Positions 24,293 through 38,188 of a DNA stretch of 64,000 bases are shown piece by piece. A model generated the notes under the pieces. It saw only the letters and a program-made list of their open reading frames with translations. It had not been told where the DNA came from and did no database searches. Numbering within the stretch: the stretch's first letter is position 1; each line of letters begins with the position of its first letter. The DNA lies in assembly GCF_018397995.1 (NCBI RefSeq), contig NZ_BBQH01000030.1, positions 1 to 64,000 of the forward strand, read 5' to 3'. Made by a program: the position numbers and the translations under genes. Origin of the DNA: Rhizomonospora bruguierae (GTDB lineage Bacteria; Actinomycetota; Actinomycetes; Mycobacteriales; Micromonosporaceae).

Positions 24293-25408
24293 TCAGGCGG
24301 CCGGTGCGGGCCAACCGGCGGCGGCCCGGCGGCGGGTGATCTCGGCGAGCGTGACCGCGGCGGCGACGCTCGCGTTCAGCGACTCCACCTCCGCCGCCAT
24401 CGGGATGGACACGCGCAGGTCGCAGGTGCTGCCGACGAGCCGGGACAGGCCCCGGCCCTCCGAGCCGACCACGACCACGACCGGGCCGACCGCGACCTCC
24501 AGGTCGTACAGGTCGGTCTCGCCGTCGGCGTCCAGGCCCACCACCACGAAGCCCGCCTGCTGGCACGCCTTGAGGGACCGGGTCAGGTTCGTCACCTGGG
24601 CAACCGGCAGCCGGGCCGCGGCGCCGGCGCTGGTGCGCCAGGCGGTGGCGGTGATGCCGGCCGCGCGGCGCTCCGGCACGAACACGCCGTGCGCGCCGAA
24701 CGCGGCCGCCGAACGGATGACGGCGCCCAGGTTCCGCGGGTCGGTCACCCCGTCCAGCGCCACCAGCAGCGGTGCGGCCTGCTCGCCGGCCGCCGCCAGC
24801 AGGTCCTCGAACGGCTCGTACGCGAACGGCGGGACCTGCAACCCGATGCCCTGGTGCAGCACCCCGCCGGTCATCCGGTCCAGTTCGGCGCGGGTCACCT
24901 CGAGGATCGCGATGCCCCGGTCGGCGGCGGTCCGCACGCTCTCCGCCACCCGGTCGTCCAAATCGATGCCCTGCGCCACGTACAGCGCCGTGGCCGGCAC
25001 GTTCGCGCGGAGGCTCTCCAGCACCGGGTTGCGCCCGACGAGCAGCTCCGGCGCGTCCTTGGCCGGCGCGGCCCGGCGCCCGGGTGAGACGCGCGGCCCG
25101 CTGCGGGCCGGCGCCGGCCGGCCGCCACCGGTGCCGGCGCGCTTCGAGGTGGTGTCCCGGGTGCCCGGCTTGCCGATCTTCGGCGCGCGGCCCTCGGCCG
25201 CCGCGGCCCGGCGCTCCTTCTCCTGCTTCCAGGCGGTGCGCTCGGGCAGCGGCTCGGTGCCCGAGTACCCCTTGTGCCAGGGGCGCTCGTCCGCGGGCAG
25301 GGTCCGCCCCTTGCCCTTCAGCCCGGCGCGGTTCTTCCCGCCCGAACCGATCGTCGCGCCCTTCCTGGGCGTGGCGCGCCGACCCCGGCGCTGGGAGTTA
25401 CCGGCCAT
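24293..25408 (-). CDS. rlmB: 23S rRNA (guanosine-2'-O-)-methyltransferase RlmB (SpoU family)
   Basis: 371 residues, start at 25408, overlapping the end of cysS. The first 110 residues are a basic, low-complexity actinobacterial extension rich in Arg, Lys and Gly. The RlmB core then shows the substrate-binding domain ([15 protein letters not shown]) and the SPOUT knot with its three motifs: [31 protein letters not shown] and [18 protein letters not shown]. It should methylate the ribose of G2251 in 23S rRNA. The cysS-rlmB pairing is standard in actinobacteria. Confidence 0.93.
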   Translation of the reverse strand: MAGNSQRRGRRATPRKGATIGSGGKNRAGLKGKGRTLPADERPWHKGYSGTEPLPERTAWKQEKERRAAAAEGRAPKIGKPGTRDTTSKRAGTGGGRPAPARSGPRVSPGRRAAPAKDAPELLVGRNPVLESLRANVPATALYVAQGIDLDDRVAESVRTAADRGIAILEVTRAELDRMTGGVLHQGIGLQVPPFAYEPFEDLLAAAGEQAAPLLVALDGVTDPRNLGAVIRSAAAFGAHGVFVPERRAAGITATAWRTSAGAAARLPVAQVTNLTRSLKACQQAGFVVVGLDADGETDLYDLEVAVGPVVVVVGSEGRGLSRLVGSTCDLRVSIPMAAEVESLNASVAAAVTLAEITRRRAAAGWPAPAA

Positions 25409-26807
25409 CGATCGTCCACCTCGGTCCGTGCGGCGTGTCCTCGACCACGATGCCCGCATATTTGAGTTGGTCGCGCACCGCGTCCGCGGCCGCCCAGTCC
25501 TTGCGTGCGCGGGCCTGCGCCCGCTGCTCCAGCGCCAGCCGCACCAGCGAATCGACGGTGGCGTACAGGTCGCCGCCGGCGCCGTCGCCCCGCCACGCCT
25601 CGTCCAGCGGGTCCAGCCCGAGGAGGCCCAGCATCGCCCGGACCGCGCCCAGCGCCCCACCGACGCCCGCGTCGTCGGCGGCGTTCAGCGCCGTGTTGCC
25701 CTTTCGGACCGCCTCGTGCAGGTACGCGAGGGCGGCCGAGGTGTTCAGGTCGTCGTCCATCGCCTCGACGAAGCCGGGCGGCAACTCGCCGGGGGCGAGC
25801 GCACCCACCCGCTCCGCGGCCCGCTGGACGAAGCCCTCCACCCGCCGGTACGCCACGGCGGCCTCGTGCAGCGCCTCGTCCGAGTAGTCGATGCGGGACC
25901 GGTAGTGCGGCGCCGCCAGGTAGTAGCGCAGCTCGACCGGGCGGACCCCCTTCGCGGCCACCGCCGGCATGTCGATGACGTTCCCCAGCGACTTGCTCAT
26001 CTTCGCCTCGCCGAGGTTGAGCAGGCCGTGGTGCACCCAGTACCGGGCGAACGGCAGCCCGGCGGCGCGGGACTGGGCGATCTCGTTCTCGTGGTGCGGG
26101 AACACGAGGTCCAGCCCGCCGCCGTGGATGTCGAACTCGGCGCCCAGGTACCGCCGGGCCATCGCGGAGCACTCGATGTGCCAGCCCGGCCGGCCCCGGC
26201 CCCACGGGGACGGCCACTCGGCGTCCTCGGGCTCCTCGGGCTTGGCGCCCTTCCACAGCGCGAAGTCGCGCGGGTCGCGCTTGGCCCGCTCCGGGTCCTC
26301 CCCGGGGGCCAGCATCTCGGCGCGCTGACCCGACAGGGCGCCGTACTCCGGATACGACGTCACGTCGAAGTACACGTCGCCGGAGCCGTCCGCGGCCGGG
26401 TACGCGTGCCCGGCCGCGATGAGCTGCCCGATCAACTCGTGCATCTCCGGGATGTGCCCGGTCGCCCGCGGCTCGTACGTCGGCGGCAGCACGTTCAGCG
26501 CCTCGTACACGGCGGCGAGGATGCGCTCGTTCGCGTACGCGATCGACCAGAACGGCCGCCCGCTCTCGACCGCCTTCGCCAGCACCTTGTCGTCGACGTC
26601 GGTGATGTTGCGGACGAAGCGCACCGCGTACCCCGAGCGCACCAGCCAGCGGCGCAGCACGTCGTAGTTCACGCCGGAACGAAGGTGGCCGATGTGCGGC
26701 GGGGCCTGGACGGTGAGGCCACACAGGTAGACACCGACCTGACCGGGCACACGCGGGACGAAGTCCCGCACCGAGCGGGTCGCGGTGTCGTACAGCCTCA
26801 GCGTCAC
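25398..26807 (-). CDS. cysS: Cysteinyl-tRNA synthetase
   Basis: 469 residues from a GTG at 26807. The class I HIGH motif appears in [10 protein letters not shown], preceded by the zinc-site cysteine (YLCGLTVQ). KMSKS appears in AKMSKSLGN. The segment [11 protein letters not shown] provides two more zinc ligands. The C-terminal anticodon-binding part is complete. It charges tRNA-Cys. In many actinobacteria it follows ispF; here ispF lies 20 kb away in the same orientation. Confidence 0.97.
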   Translation of the reverse strand: MTLRLYDTATRSVRDFVPRVPGQVGVYLCGLTVQAPPHIGHLRSGVNYDVLRRWLVRSGYAVRFVRNITDVDDKVLAKAVESGRPFWSIAYANERILAAVYEALNVLPPTYEPRATGHIPEMHELIGQLIAAGHAYPAADGSGDVYFDVTSYPEYGALSGQRAEMLAPGEDPERAKRDPRDFALWKGAKPEEPEDAEWPSPWGRGRPGWHIECSAMARRYLGAEFDIHGGGLDLVFPHHENEIAQSRAAGLPFARYWVHHGLLNLGEAKMSKSLGNVIDMPAVAAKGVRPVELRYYLAAPHYRSRIDYSDEALHEAAVAYRRVEGFVQRAAERVGALAPGELPPGFVEAMDDDLNTSAALAYLHEAVRKGNTALNAADDAGVGGALGAVRAMLGLLGLDPLDEAWRGDGAGGDLYATVDSLVRLALEQRAQARARKDWAAADAVRDQLKYAGIVVEDTPHGPRWTIDGR

Positions 26808-26840
26808 CTTCCCAGGGTAACCGCCGTACCCTGTCCGACT

Positions 26841-27488
26841 GTGACCGAGCCGGACCGGGTAGCCGAGACGGCGCAGACCCTGGACCGTGGCCTGCGCCTG
26901 CTGCGCCTGGTCGCCGAAACGCCGGACGGGCTGACCGTGACCGCGGCCGCCGCCCGCCTCGGCGTCGGACGCGCGGTCGTGTACCGCCTGGTCGGCGCCC
27001 TCGTCGCGCACGGCCTGGTACGCCGGGACGACGCCGGGCGGCTGCGCCTGGGCGTGGGCCTGCTGAGCCTGGCCCGGCGGGTCCAGCCGCTGCTGGCCGA
27101 CGCCGCGCTGCCGCAGCTGCGCCGGCTCGCCGAGCGGGTCGGCGCCACCGCCCACCTGACCGTGGCCGACGGCGCCGAGGCGGTCGCGCTCGCCGTCGTC
27201 GAGCCGAGCTGGACCGCCTTCCACGTCGCCTACCGCACCGGCTCCCGCCACCCGATCGAGCGCGGCGCCGCCGGCCAGGCCATCCTCGCCGGCCGCCGCG
27301 GCGAGACCGGCTGGACGGTGTCCGCCGGGCAACTCCAGCCCGGCGCGTACGGGGTGGCCGCCCCCGTCGCGGGTATCGAGGGGCTGGAGGCGAGCGTCGG
27401 CGTGGTCGCCCTCGCCGAACTGGACCCGTCCGAGGCCGGCCCGGCCGTCGTAGCCGCCGCCGAGACCCTCGCCCGGGTGCTGCGTTGA
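26841..27488 (+). CDS. IclR family transcriptional regulator
   Basis: 215 residues from a GTG, somewhat shorter than the usual 250. The winged helix-turn-helix is at the N-terminus ([42 protein letters not shown]), followed by the effector domain with [25 protein letters not shown] and the [11 protein letters not shown] motif. The final helix of the effector domain is reduced. It is divergent from cysS and 25 bases before the dienelactone hydrolase gene, which it probably regulates in a single transcript. Confidence 0.87.
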   Translation: MTEPDRVAETAQTLDRGLRLLRLVAETPDGLTVTAAAARLGVGRAVVYRLVGALVAHGLVRRDDAGRLRLGVGLLSLARRVQPLLADAALPQLRRLAERVGATAHLTVADGAEAVALAVVEPSWTAFHVAYRTGSRHPIERGAAGQAILAGRRGETGWTVSAGQLQPGAYGVAAPVAGIEGLEASVGVVALAELDPSEAGPAVVAAAETLARVLR

Positions 27489-27513
27489 CCCTTCCCGCAC
27501 GAAGGAGACCGTC

Positions 27514-28242
27514 ATGTGCCACGACACCGACGCCCTGCCGCCCGCACCGCCCGGCCACGGCGCCGTCGCCTCCCGGGAGGAGCCGGTGCTCACCGCCGCG
27601 GACGGCAACCGGTTCGCCGCGTACGACGCGGTGCCGGAGCGGCCCACCGGCGCGGGCGTGGTGATCCTGCCCGACATCCGCGGACTGCACCCGTACTACC
27701 TGGCGCTGGCGGACCGGTTCGCCGAGGCCGGCGTCCAGGCGGTGGCGATGGATTTCTTCGGCCGCACCGACGGCGCCCGGCGGCGGGACGACTTGTTCGA
27801 CTACCGGCCCGCCGTCGCCCAGCTCACCCCGGAGCACGTCCACGCGGACGCGGCCGCGTGCGTGGACCGGCTGCGCGAATCGGGCGTCGAGCGGGTCAGC
27901 ACGGTCGGCTTCTGCTTCGGTGGCGGCCACTCCTGGCGCCTGGCCAGCACCGACCTGGGCATCGACGGCAGCGCCGGCCTCTACGGGCGCGCGGCGCTGC
28001 TGGAGGAGGTCGCCGACCGGGTACGCCGACCGCTGCTCATGCTGCTGGCCGGCGCCGACCACACCCCGCCGGAGACGTTCCTCGCCCTCGCCGGCCGGGT
28101 GCGAACGGCGGGGGTGAGCGTCGAGACCCACGTGTACGAGGGGGCGCCGCACTCGTTCTTCGACCGTGCGTGCGCCCAGTACCGCGACGCCTGCACCGAC
28201 GCCTGGCACCGGCTGCTCGCCTTCGCCCGCCCGACCGGCTAG
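27514..28242 (+). CDS. Dienelactone hydrolase family protein
   Basis: 242 residues with AAGGAGA before the ATG. An alpha/beta hydrolase of the DLH type: the nucleophile is the cysteine in GFCFGG (about residue 135), the acid is the Asp in [10 protein letters not shown], and the base is the His in [29 protein letters not shown] is the early family motif. DLH enzymes hydrolyse lactone or ester bonds, classically 4-carboxymethylenebutenolide in aromatic catabolism. The substrate here is unknown. It is paired with an IclR regulator, a group that often controls aromatic degradation. Confidence 0.88.
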   Translation: MCHDTDALPPAPPGHGAVASREEPVLTAADGNRFAAYDAVPERPTGAGVVILPDIRGLHPYYLALADRFAEAGVQAVAMDFFGRTDGARRRDDLFDYRPAVAQLTPEHVHADAAACVDRLRESGVERVSTVGFCFGGGHSWRLASTDLGIDGSAGLYGRAALLEEVADRVRRPLLMLLAGADHTPPETFLALAGRVRTAGVSVETHVYEGAPHSFFDRACAQYRDACTDAWHRLLAFARPTG

Positions 28243-28283
28243 CGCCCGTTGCGGAAGGGTCGGTCGGGCCGCGAAACGGGCAG

Positions 28284-29672
28284 CTAAGCCGGGCGCGTCA
28301 TCCGGAGCACGTCCAGGGCCTCGTCGAGCTGCTCGGCGGTGAGTTTGCCCGGCACGTGGCCGCGGTCCAGCACCACCGCCCGGATGGTCCGGTTGCTGGC
28401 CAGCGCCTCCTTGGCGACCGCGGCCGCCTCGTCGTACCCGAGGTACCGGTTCAGTGGCGTGACGATCGACGGCGAGCCCTCCGCGTACTCCCGGCACACG
28501 TCCTCGTTGGCCGCCATGCCGGCCACGCACCGGTCCGCCAGCAGCCGGGCCGCCGCCGCCAGCAGCCGGATCGACTCCAGCAGGTTGCGGGCCATCACCG
28601 GCAGCATCACGGTCAGCTCGAAGTCGCCCTGCGACCCGGCGAACCCGACCGCCGCGTCGTTGCCGATCACCTGCGCGCACACCTGGCGCACCGCCTCGCA
28701 GACCACCGGGTTGACCTTCCCCGGCATGATCGACGATCCGGGCTGGAGGTCCGGCAGGCGCACCTCGCGCAGCCCCGCCCGGGGTCCGGAGCCCATCCAG
28801 CGGATGTCGTTGGCGATCTTGTACAGCCCGACCGCCACCACCCGCGCCTGCCCGGACGCCTCGACCAGCGCGTCCTGCGCGCCCTGCGCCTCGAAGTGGT
28901 TGCGCGCCTCGGTCAGCGGCAGCCCGGTCGCCGCCCGCAGCTTCTCGATCACCCGGGGCGCGAAGCCGGGCGGGGTGTTCACCCCGGTACCGACGGCGGT
29001 TCCGCCGAGCGGCAACTCCGCCAGCCGGGGCAGCACGGCCCCGAACCGTTCGACCCCGTACCGCACCTGCGCGGCGTACCCGGAGAACTCCTGCCCCAGC
29101 GTGACCGGCGTGGCGTCCATCAGGTGCGTGCGGCCCGCCTTGACCACGGTCCGCCACCGCTCCGCCTTGGCCTCCAGCGCCCCGGCGAGGTGGTCCAGCG
29201 CCGGCAGCAGGTCCCCGGTCACGGCCGCGGTGGCCGCCAGGTGGATCGACGAGGGGAACACATCGTTGGACGACTGCGACGCGTTCACGTGGTCGTTCGG
29301 GTGGACCGGCCGCCCCAGCTCGCGCCCGGCCAGGGTGGCGATCACCTCGTTCGCGTTCATGTTCGAGGACGTGCCGGAGCCGGTCTGGAACACGTCCACC
29401 GGGAACTGGTCGTCGTACCCGCCGTCCGCCACGCGCGCCGCCGCCGCGGCGATCGCCGCGGCCAGGTCGCCGTCGAGCACCCCCAGCTCCGCGTTGACCC
29501 GCGCCGCCGCCCCCTTGATCCGTGCCAGTGCGGCGATGTGCGCCGGCTCCAACCCCCGCCCGGAAACCGGGAAGTTCTCCACCGCCCGCTGCGTCTGCGC
29601 CCGCCACAGCGCCTCCGCCGGCACCCGCACCTCGCCCATCGTGTCGCGTTCCACGCGGTATTCGTCGCTCAC
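28284..29672 (-). CDS. fumC: Fumarate hydratase, class II
   Basis: 462 residues from a GTG at 29672 (a second GTG directly upstream is also possible). The fumarase/aspartase superfamily signature [12 protein letters not shown] is present, with [28 protein letters not shown] and [21 protein letters not shown], all matching class II fumarase. It interconverts fumarate and malate without an iron-sulfur cluster. A class I fumarase is encoded 3.5 kb away (33144-34805), so the genome can use either depending on iron or oxygen conditions. Confidence 0.95.
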   Translation of the reverse strand: MSDEYRVERDTMGEVRVPAEALWRAQTQRAVENFPVSGRGLEPAHIAALARIKGAAARVNAELGVLDGDLAAAIAAAAARVADGGYDDQFPVDVFQTGSGTSSNMNANEVIATLAGRELGRPVHPNDHVNASQSSNDVFPSSIHLAATAAVTGDLLPALDHLAGALEAKAERWRTVVKAGRTHLMDATPVTLGQEFSGYAAQVRYGVERFGAVLPRLAELPLGGTAVGTGVNTPPGFAPRVIEKLRAATGLPLTEARNHFEAQGAQDALVEASGQARVVAVGLYKIANDIRWMGSGPRAGLREVRLPDLQPGSSIMPGKVNPVVCEAVRQVCAQVIGNDAAVGFAGSQGDFELTVMLPVMARNLLESIRLLAAAARLLADRCVAGMAANEDVCREYAEGSPSIVTPLNRYLGYDEAAAVAKEALASNRTIRAVVLDRGHVPGKLTAEQLDEALDVLRMTRPA

Positions 29673-29749
29673 CACCCCATCGTGCCCTTCCCGCCCCGCC
29701 TCCGCCCCCGACGCCGCCACTGCGGCCGTGCGCGGATAACCCGGCAGGC

Positions 29750-32700
29750 TCAGGCCGGCCCGGCCGGGAGGTCGGCGAGGGCGCGCCCGACCGCGTCCCG
29801 TTCCGGGAGGCCGAGTTCGGTGAGCAGTTCGACCGCGCGCAGGTAGTAGTTGCGGGCGTGCTCGGGGTCGGCGCTGGCCGTGCAGTGGGCGATACCGGCC
29901 AGGGCGAGGGCGATCTGGGTGCGGTGGCCGGCCCGGGCGGCGCGGTCCAGTGCCTCGCGGTGCCGGGCGAGCGCGGCCGCCGGGTCGCCCAGGTCGGCCA
30001 GGACGGCGCCGAGGTGGTTGAGGCTCGCGCACTCCCCCGCGCTGTCGGTGCTGCCACGGGTGGCGACCAGGGCCTGGTGGTGGTAGCGCAGGGCGGCCCC
30101 CGGATCACCGGCGGCGCGGTGGGCGCGGCCGAGTTCGTTGAGGGTGTCGCCCTCGCCGTACCGCATGCCGTGCTGGCGCTTCATGGCCAGGGCGGCGGTG
30201 AGCAGGGCGATGGCGGGGCGGTGGTCGCCGAGCCGGCTGCGGGCCGCGCCGGCGTGCTCCAGGGACTCGGCGCGGGTGAACGAGTCGCCGCGCTGGCGGG
30301 TGATGAGCATGATCCGCCGGGCGTACTCCAGCCCGTCCGCGTACCGGCCGGTGAGGATCGAGAGGCGGGCCAGTTCGATGAGGCTGTTCGGCATCGCGGT
30401 CAGGTGCGCCGGCACCGGGTCGCGCCGCCACAGCCGCTGGGCCTCCTGGGCGTGCTCGATCGCCTCCGGGTACCGCTCGCCGGCGGTGTAGGCGACCGCG
30501 AGGTTCTTGTGGACCCGGGCCTCCCACTCGGTGCTGCGCAGCCTGCGCCACAGGTCGAGGGTGCGGTGCAGGCAGTCGATGCTGTCCTGGGGGCGGCTGA
30601 GCCGGAAGTAGCCGGAGGCGAGGTAGTTGAGGCAGACGGCCAGCGCCTGCTCGTCGCCAAGTGCCTCGGCGGCGGCGACCGCCCGGCGCTGGGTTTCGAC
30701 CAGTTCGTCGATGTGGCCCGAGACGTACAGCGAGCGCCACACCGCCCGGGCGAGCCGCCAGACGTGCTCCAGCAGGTTCCACTCCGCGGCGCAGCGCACG
30801 GCGGCGATCAGGTTGCGCCGCTCGGCGGCGAGCCACTCGCGGCCCGAGGTGGCCGCCGCCTTCACCAGGTCGGGGCGGCTCGGCGGGCCGGTCTCGACGC
30901 CGCGCTGGCCGGTGTTCTCGATCTCGCGGCGGGCCACGTTCGCGGTGTCGAGGTAGAAGTCGAGCAGGCCGGCGGCGGCCAGCCGGCGATCCGGCTCGCC
31001 GTCGGTCGCGGCGACCAGTTGCCTGGCGTACTCGCGCACCAGATCGTGCAGGCGGAACCGGCCGGCGACCGGCTCCTCCACGAGGTGGCCGTCGGCGAGC
31101 TCGTCGACCAGGTCCTCGGCCTCGCTGTGGGACAGCCCGGTCAGCGCGGCGACGGCGTACGAGTCGAAGTCCTCGCCCGGGTGCAGGCCGAGCAGCCGGA
31201 ACATCCGCTGCGCCGCCGGGGTGAGCTGGGCGTACGACAGGTGGAAGGCGCTGGCGACGGTGCGGTGCTCGGCGGCCAGTTCGGGCAGCACGGCGCGGTC
31301 GCGGGCGAGCCGGTCGGCCAGGTCGGCGATCCGCCAGCGGGGGCGGTGGGCGAGCCGGGCGCCGGCGAGGCGGATCGCCAGCGGCAGGTACCCGCAGCGC
31401 CGGACGACCTCGGCGGCGGCCGCCGGCTCGGCCCGGACCCGGCCCTCCCCGGCGACGGTGGCCAGCAGCCGGACCGCCTCGCCGGCGGACAGCGCCGGCA
31501 GCGGCTCCGGCTGCACGCCGTCCAGGCCGAGCAGCCGGCGGCGGCTGGTGACCAGCACCAGCACCCCGGGCGCGGCGGGCAGCAGCGGCGCGACCTGCGC
31601 GCTGCTGCCGGCGTTGTCCAGCACCACGAGCAGGCGCCGGGTGGACAGCTCGGCGCGCCAGAGGGCGGCGCGCTCGTCCACGTCGGCGGGTACCCGGTCG
31701 CCGGGCACGCCGAGCTGGCGCAGCAGGGTGGTCAGGGCGGTGCCGGGGTCCATCGGGTCCCGCTCGCTGTGCCCGTGCAGGTCGACGAAGAGCTGGCCGT
31801 CCGGGTACCGGCCGGCGAGCAGGTGGCCCAGGTGCACGGCGAGGGTGGTTTTGCCGCTGCCGGGCATGCCGTCGATCACCCGCACGACGGGGGTACCGGC
31901 CGGGGCGCGCTCGATCGCGTCCAGCAGCCGGGTGACGGCGGCGGCCCGGCCGGTGAAGTCGGTGGCGCCGCGGGGCAGGGTGCGTGGCGGCGGCGGGGGC
32001 GGCGGATCGGTGCCCGGGGAGAGCCCGGCCGCCAGGGCCCGGTCGCCGCGCAGGATGCGTTGGTGCAGGTGCTGGAGCGCCGGCCCGGGCTCGATGCCCA
32101 GCTCGCCGGCGAGCGCCTGGCGGGCCTGCCGGTACGCCGCGAGCGCGTCACCCGCCCGGCCGGCCCGGTACAGGGCGATCATGAGCAGCGCCCGCAGCCG
32201 CTCCCGCAGCGGGTACCGCTCGACCAGGTCAGTCAGCTCGGCGACGACCTCGCGTTCCCGGCCGGCGTTCAGCTCCGCCTCGGCGCAGTCCTCGAGGGCG
32301 ACGGCGCGCTGCTCGTCCAGGGCGGAGGCGCCCTGGCGGATCAGTCGGCTACCCATGCCGGCCAGGGCCGGGCCGCGCCACAGGTCCAGCGCGGAGCGCA
32401 GCAGTTCCCGCGCCTCGTCCCAGCGGGCCGCGGCGGCGGCCTCGCCCGCCTGGCCGACCAGCCGGGCGAACACCTCGCTGTCCAGCTCGTGCGGGGAGAC
32501 CCGCAGCAGGTAGCCGACCGGGTCGGTGAGGATGGCGTCCTCCGGGATGCCGAGCCGGGCGAACGCGCGGCGCAGCCGGGACACGCAGGTCTGCAACTGG
32601 CCGCGGGCGGTGGCGGGCGGGTGGTCGCCCCAGACGGCGTCCACGAGCTGGTCCACGTCGACGACGCGGTTGGGGCGCAGCAGCAGGGCGGCGAGCACGA

Positions 32701-32806
32701 TGCGGTCGCGGGCGGCCGTGATGGCCGGCTCGCCCGCACCCGGCCCGAGGTCCGGCCCGCCGGTGTCGGCGGCCACGGCCAGCGGACCCAGGATCCTGAA
32801 CCGCAT
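29750..32806 (-). CDS. AfsR/SARP family transcriptional regulator (BTAD + NB-ARC + TPR)
   Basis: 1018 residues, ATG at 32806. The N-terminus is an OmpR-like winged helix ([13 protein letters not shown] to about residue 95), followed by the bacterial transcriptional activation domain (about 100-250, ending with [17 protein letters not shown]). The NB-ARC ATPase starts near residue 280, with P-loop [17 protein letters not shown], a Walker B ([11 protein letters not shown]) and a downstream MHD-like region. Tetratricopeptide repeats fill the C-terminal 300 residues. Such proteins are signal-integrating activators, often of secondary metabolism. No biosynthetic genes are directly adjacent; the nearest cluster in this window is at 50396-54292. 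Confidence 0.93.
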   Translation of the reverse strand: MRFRILGPLAVAADTGGPDLGPGAGEPAITAARDRIVLAALLLRPNRVVDVDQLVDAVWGDHPPATARGQLQTCVSRLRRAFARLGIPEDAILTDPVGYLLRVSPHELDSEVFARLVGQAGEAAAAARWDEARELLRSALDLWRGPALAGMGSRLIRQGASALDEQRAVALEDCAEAELNAGREREVVAELTDLVERYPLRERLRALLMIALYRAGRAGDALAAYRQARQALAGELGIEPGPALQHLHQRILRGDRALAAGLSPGTDPPPPPPPRTLPRGATDFTGRAAAVTRLLDAIERAPAGTPVVRVIDGMPGSGKTTLAVHLGHLLAGRYPDGQLFVDLHGHSERDPMDPGTALTTLLRQLGVPGDRVPADVDERAALWRAELSTRRLLVVLDNAGSSAQVAPLLPAAPGVLVLVTSRRRLLGLDGVQPEPLPALSAGEAVRLLATVAGEGRVRAEPAAAAEVVRRCGYLPLAIRLAGARLAHRPRWRIADLADRLARDRAVLPELAAEHRTVASAFHLSYAQLTPAAQRMFRLLGLHPGEDFDSYAVAALTGLSHSEAEDLVDELADGHLVEEPVAGRFRLHDLVREYARQLVAATDGEPDRRLAAAGLLDFYLDTANVARREIENTGQRGVETGPPSRPDLVKAAATSGREWLAAERRNLIAAVRCAAEWNLLEHVWRLARAVWRSLYVSGHIDELVETQRRAVAAAEALGDEQALAVCLNYLASGYFRLSRPQDSIDCLHRTLDLWRRLRSTEWEARVHKNLAVAYTAGERYPEAIEHAQEAQRLWRRDPVPAHLTAMPNSLIELARLSILTGRYADGLEYARRIMLITRQRGDSFTRAESLEHAGAARSRLGDHRPAIALLTAALAMKRQHGMRYGEGDTLNELGRAHRAAGDPGAALRYHHQALVATRGSTDSAGECASLNHLGAVLADLGDPAAALARHREALDRAARAGHRTQIALALAGIAHCTASADPEHARNYYLRAVELLTELGLPERDAVGRALADLPAGPA

Positions 32807-32836
32807 GCCAGCCCCCGGTGACCTCCAGTCAGCCGC

Positions 32837-32842
32837 AATCTA
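32837..32842 (-). promoter_or_regulatory. Candidate -10 box of the AfsR-type regulator gene
   Basis: TAGATT on the minus strand lies about 30 bases upstream of the start at 32806. No convincing -35 hexamer is seen at 17-18 bases. Confidence 0.3.
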
Positions 32843-32943
32843 GCCAACCTGACCATGATCCGCGACCCCCCGCCGAGAGCGGGACGACAGCGAAACGAGA
32901 CCGCAACCCGACATGATCACCAATGCCGGCCCGAACGGGGGCC

Positions 32944-33012
32944 GCGCGGCGTCGGGTCGCGGGGTTGCGCGGCGTCCGGCCGCGGGACACGCGGTGTCGC
33001 GTCGCGCGGTGG
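32944..33012. repeat. Degenerate 23-bp repeats in the gap between the regulator and fumarase
   Basis: GCGCGGCGTC followed by a G/C-rich decamer occurs at 32944 and again at 32967, with a third, worn copy after that. The whole gap 32807-33143 holds only this low-complexity GC stretch and a candidate -10; I see no gene or RNA in it. Confidence 0.5.
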
Positions 33013-33143
33013 GAGGGCATACGCGGCGGGGCGGGCGGCGTCGAGGTGTCGGACGACGCCGCCATGGCTCCGGCATGGCCAAGGCGACCCTCCAGCCGCC
33101 CCGATCCCCGCCGTCCGAAGACCTACCCCACCGGCCGGCAGGG

Positions 33144-34805
<1,662 letters not shown>

Positions 34806-34816
34806 GACGGAAAAGC

Positions 34817-36223
34817 CTATGCCACGCCGCCCTCCTTCTTTTCGGGGTCCAGACCGGGTGTGGTGCCGGCCGGCGGGCTGAACGGCTGGGGCAGCGGCGT
34901 GCCGGTCGGCGGGGTCGACGACACGACGCCCCCGAAGGCGAGGAACGCGAGCTGCCGCGAGTCGCTGACGATCACCCCGGTCGGGCCCACTGCCCGGATC
35001 TTCCCCGAGCTCTTGACGGCGAACAGTTCGCCGCCGCCGCGCCGGTCCAGCGCGACGATCCGGTCCGGGTCCCGGTCGGTGAGGATCGCCGCGTACGGGG
35101 TGAGGGCCGCCTCCACCCGGTTCTTGACCGTGCGGCTCCACAGCGGCTGGGACCGCCCGTGCGCGTACCCGGAGACCGTCCGCTTGTCCGGCGAGCGCAC
35201 CAGCACCGCCGCGTCGTCGAGGGCGAGCACCTCCTCGCCGGGGCCGCCGGACCACATGAGCCGCCCGTCGTAGGCGTCCATCGTGGCCTCGCGCCCGTTC
35301 GCGGCGAGCACCGACAGCGCGCTTCCGGCCCCCACGGGCCCTTCGCGCTGGGCGCACCCGGCGGCGGCGGTCTTGAAGTTGTACCCGTCCCGCTGCCACA
35401 CCTCGACGCCGTTGGCGGCATCGACGGCGCGGGCGGTGTAGTAGCAGTTGCCGGCGGCGGAGGTGGCGGTGATCCGCAGCACCCGCCCGACCACCGCGAT
35501 CCGCTCGTTGCGCTCCGGCTTGATCTGCGGCAGCACCCGGCCCGACGCGGTGTCCACGACGTACGCGCTGCCGTTGATGGGGAAGCCGAGCAGCTGCGGC
35601 ATCGGGACCGGGCCGCCGGCGCCGTCGTCGACGCGTGGCGAGCCGACCGCCCGGCTGCCGAGCAGTCCGGGGTTGTCGGCGAACAGCACGAAGCCGATGC
35701 CGGGCAGTTCGACGCTCCACAGCGGCGTCGCGCCGCGCGGCTCCCAGGCGCGCAGCGTGCAGTCCTCGGCCCCCTCGCAGTACACGTCGAGCAGCGCGTC
35801 GCGGTAGGTCCAGACGGCGCTGGCCCGGGTGTCCTTGCGCAGGACGGTGCCGGTGGTCGGGTCGAGCAGCTCGTACCCCTTGACCAGCAGCTTGCCGACG
35901 GCCGCGACCGAGCCGGTGCCCTCGCCGGCGACCGCGGACCAGTCCGCGTCGCGCTGCCACAGCTGGCGCCCGTCGGTCAGCGACCGGGCCTCGACGGCGG
36001 TCCGGTGCTCCACGACCACGGCCGATCCGGCGATCGTGACGGTCTTCGGCGGCCCACCCAGGCGCACCTGCCAGGCCGCGGCCGGGGCGGCGATCGGGCC
36101 GTCGCGGTTTACCAGCGACCAGAGGGCGGGAAAGGGGTTCCAGGTACCGGTGGCGACGAGCACGGTCAGCACGATGACGCCGGCGACCAGCCAGCCAGAA
36201 CCACCGGCCCTCCCCTTGGCCAT
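34817..36223 (-). CDS. Membrane-anchored PQQ-like beta-propeller protein
   Basis: 468 residues. A basic N-terminus is followed by one transmembrane helix (about 11-28, [18 protein letters not shown]). The rest, outside the membrane, is made of beta-propeller blades with recurring D-x-x-(T/S)-G-x-x-L-W patterns ([40 protein letters not shown]). Two cysteines in a YCEGAEDC loop could form a disulfide. It resembles BamB/quinoprotein-like folds, but the residues of true PQQ enzymes are not apparent. It reads into the class I fumarase, 11 bases apart. The role is unknown. Confidence 0.8.
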   Translation of the reverse strand: MAKGRAGGSGWLVAGVIVLTVLVATGTWNPFPALWSLVNRDGPIAAPAAAWQVRLGGPPKTVTIAGSAVVVEHRTAVEARSLTDGRQLWQRDADWSAVAGEGTGSVAAVGKLLVKGYELLDPTTGTVLRKDTRASAVWTYRDALLDVYCEGAEDCTLRAWEPRGATPLWSVELPGIGFVLFADNPGLLGSRAVGSPRVDDGAGGPVPMPQLLGFPINGSAYVVDTASGRVLPQIKPERNERIAVVGRVLRITATSAAGNCYYTARAVDAANGVEVWQRDGYNFKTAAAGCAQREGPVGAGSALSVLAANGREATMDAYDGRLMWSGGPGEEVLALDDAAVLVRSPDKRTVSGYAHGRSQPLWSRTVKNRVEAALTPYAAILTDRDPDRIVALDRRGGGELFAVKSSGKIRAVGPTGVIVSDSRQLAFLAFGGVVSSTPPTGTPLPQPFSPPAGTTPGLDPEKKEGGVA

Positions 36224-36331
36224 GCGGGGACCGTAGCGGCGTGGGCGCCGGGATGGGGCGAGCCTGATCCGCCCGTGTCGATCACGTATCGGCCGCTATG
36301 TGGCGATCTTGCCGGAACACCCCGGCGGCTC

Positions 36332-36835
36332 TCACGCCGAGCGCGGACCGGGCGGCGGGTCGCCGCGCCGCGCCGCCTCCTCGACCAGCGGCAGGGTCCG
36401 GTACGGGATCTGCTCGGCCAGCGCGATGATCGTGGCGGCGCGGACCACCCCGTCGTACGCGACCACCTCGTCGATGACCCGCTGGAGGTCGGCGTTGGAG
36501 CGGGCGACGATCCGGCAGAGCAGGTCCGCCGAGCCGGTGATCGTGTACGCCTCCAGCACCTCGGGGATCCGGGCCAGGTGCACCGCCGCCGGGTCGTGCC
36601 CGCGGCTCTGGCGGATCTCCAGGGTGACGAACGCGGTGACCGTGAAGCCGAGCGCGCCCGGGTCGACGTCCGGGCCGAACCCGCGCACGACGCCCCGGCC
36701 GACCAGCTTGTCCAGCCGCGCCTGCACCGTGCCGCGGGCGACCCCGAGCCGGCGGGCCAGGTCCAGCACGCCGACCCGGGGGTGCTCGGACAGCAACCGG
36801 AGCAGCCTAGCGTCCAGGTCGTCGACGGTAGTCAT
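36332..36835 (-). CDS. Lrp/AsnC family transcriptional regulator, likely controlling hppD
   Basis: 167 residues, ATG at 36835. The helix-turn-helix is LDARLLRLLSEHPRVGVLDLARRLGVARGTVQARLDKL, and the C-terminal RAM/ligand-binding domain contains AYTITGSADLLCRIVARSNADLQRVID. It is divergent from hppD with a 143-base gap that contains a 20-base perfect palindrome at 36864-36883. Regulators of this type next to hppD normally respond to an aromatic amino acid. Target and effector here are inferred from position. Confidence 0.9.
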   Translation of the reverse strand: MTTVDDLDARLLRLLSEHPRVGVLDLARRLGVARGTVQARLDKLVGRGVVRGFGPDVDPGALGFTVTAFVTLEIRQSRGHDPAAVHLARIPEVLEAYTITGSADLLCRIVARSNADLQRVIDEVVAYDGVVRAATIIALAEQIPYRTLPLVEEAARRGDPPPGPRSA

Positions 36836-36863
36836 AGTGACCAGAGATTCTGCCGTACCGCCT

Positions 36864-36883
36864 GCCAGATTGTGCAATCTGGC
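36864..36883. promoter_or_regulatory. Perfect 20-bp palindrome, likely Lrp/AsnC operator
   Basis: GCCAGATTG-TG-CAATCTGGC: nine-base arms that match exactly around TG. It begins 29 bases upstream of the regulator start and about 95 upstream of hppD, in an AT-richer part of the divergent gap. Confidence 0.7.
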
Positions 36884-36938
36884 CACGGAACACTGGCACT
36901 GTTGCCTAGTCTGACCCGGTGCCCGATTCTCTCGGCAT

Positions 36939-36954
36939 AGCTCAGCGCTGAGCT
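36939..36954. promoter_or_regulatory. Perfect 16-bp palindrome in the hppD leader
   Basis: AGCTCAGCGCTGAGCT reads the same on both strands and ends 24 bases before the hppD ATG, just upstream of its AAGGGGG ribosome-binding site. It may be a second operator or a small RNA hairpin affecting translation. Confidence 0.5.
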
Positions 36955-36972
36955 TGTGTCGAAGGGGGATGA

Positions 36973-38148
<1,176 letters not shown>

Positions 38149-38188
38149 CGCCGTCCCGGCCGGCGGGCGGCCCTGCCACACTGTCCGC

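Noticed and set aside
25318-30108. 1596-codon minus-strand open frame
   Set aside because: It is a GC-rich out-of-frame shadow, rich in Arg, Gly, Ala and Pro, crossing rlmB, cysS, IclR, DLH, fumC and the AfsR gene.
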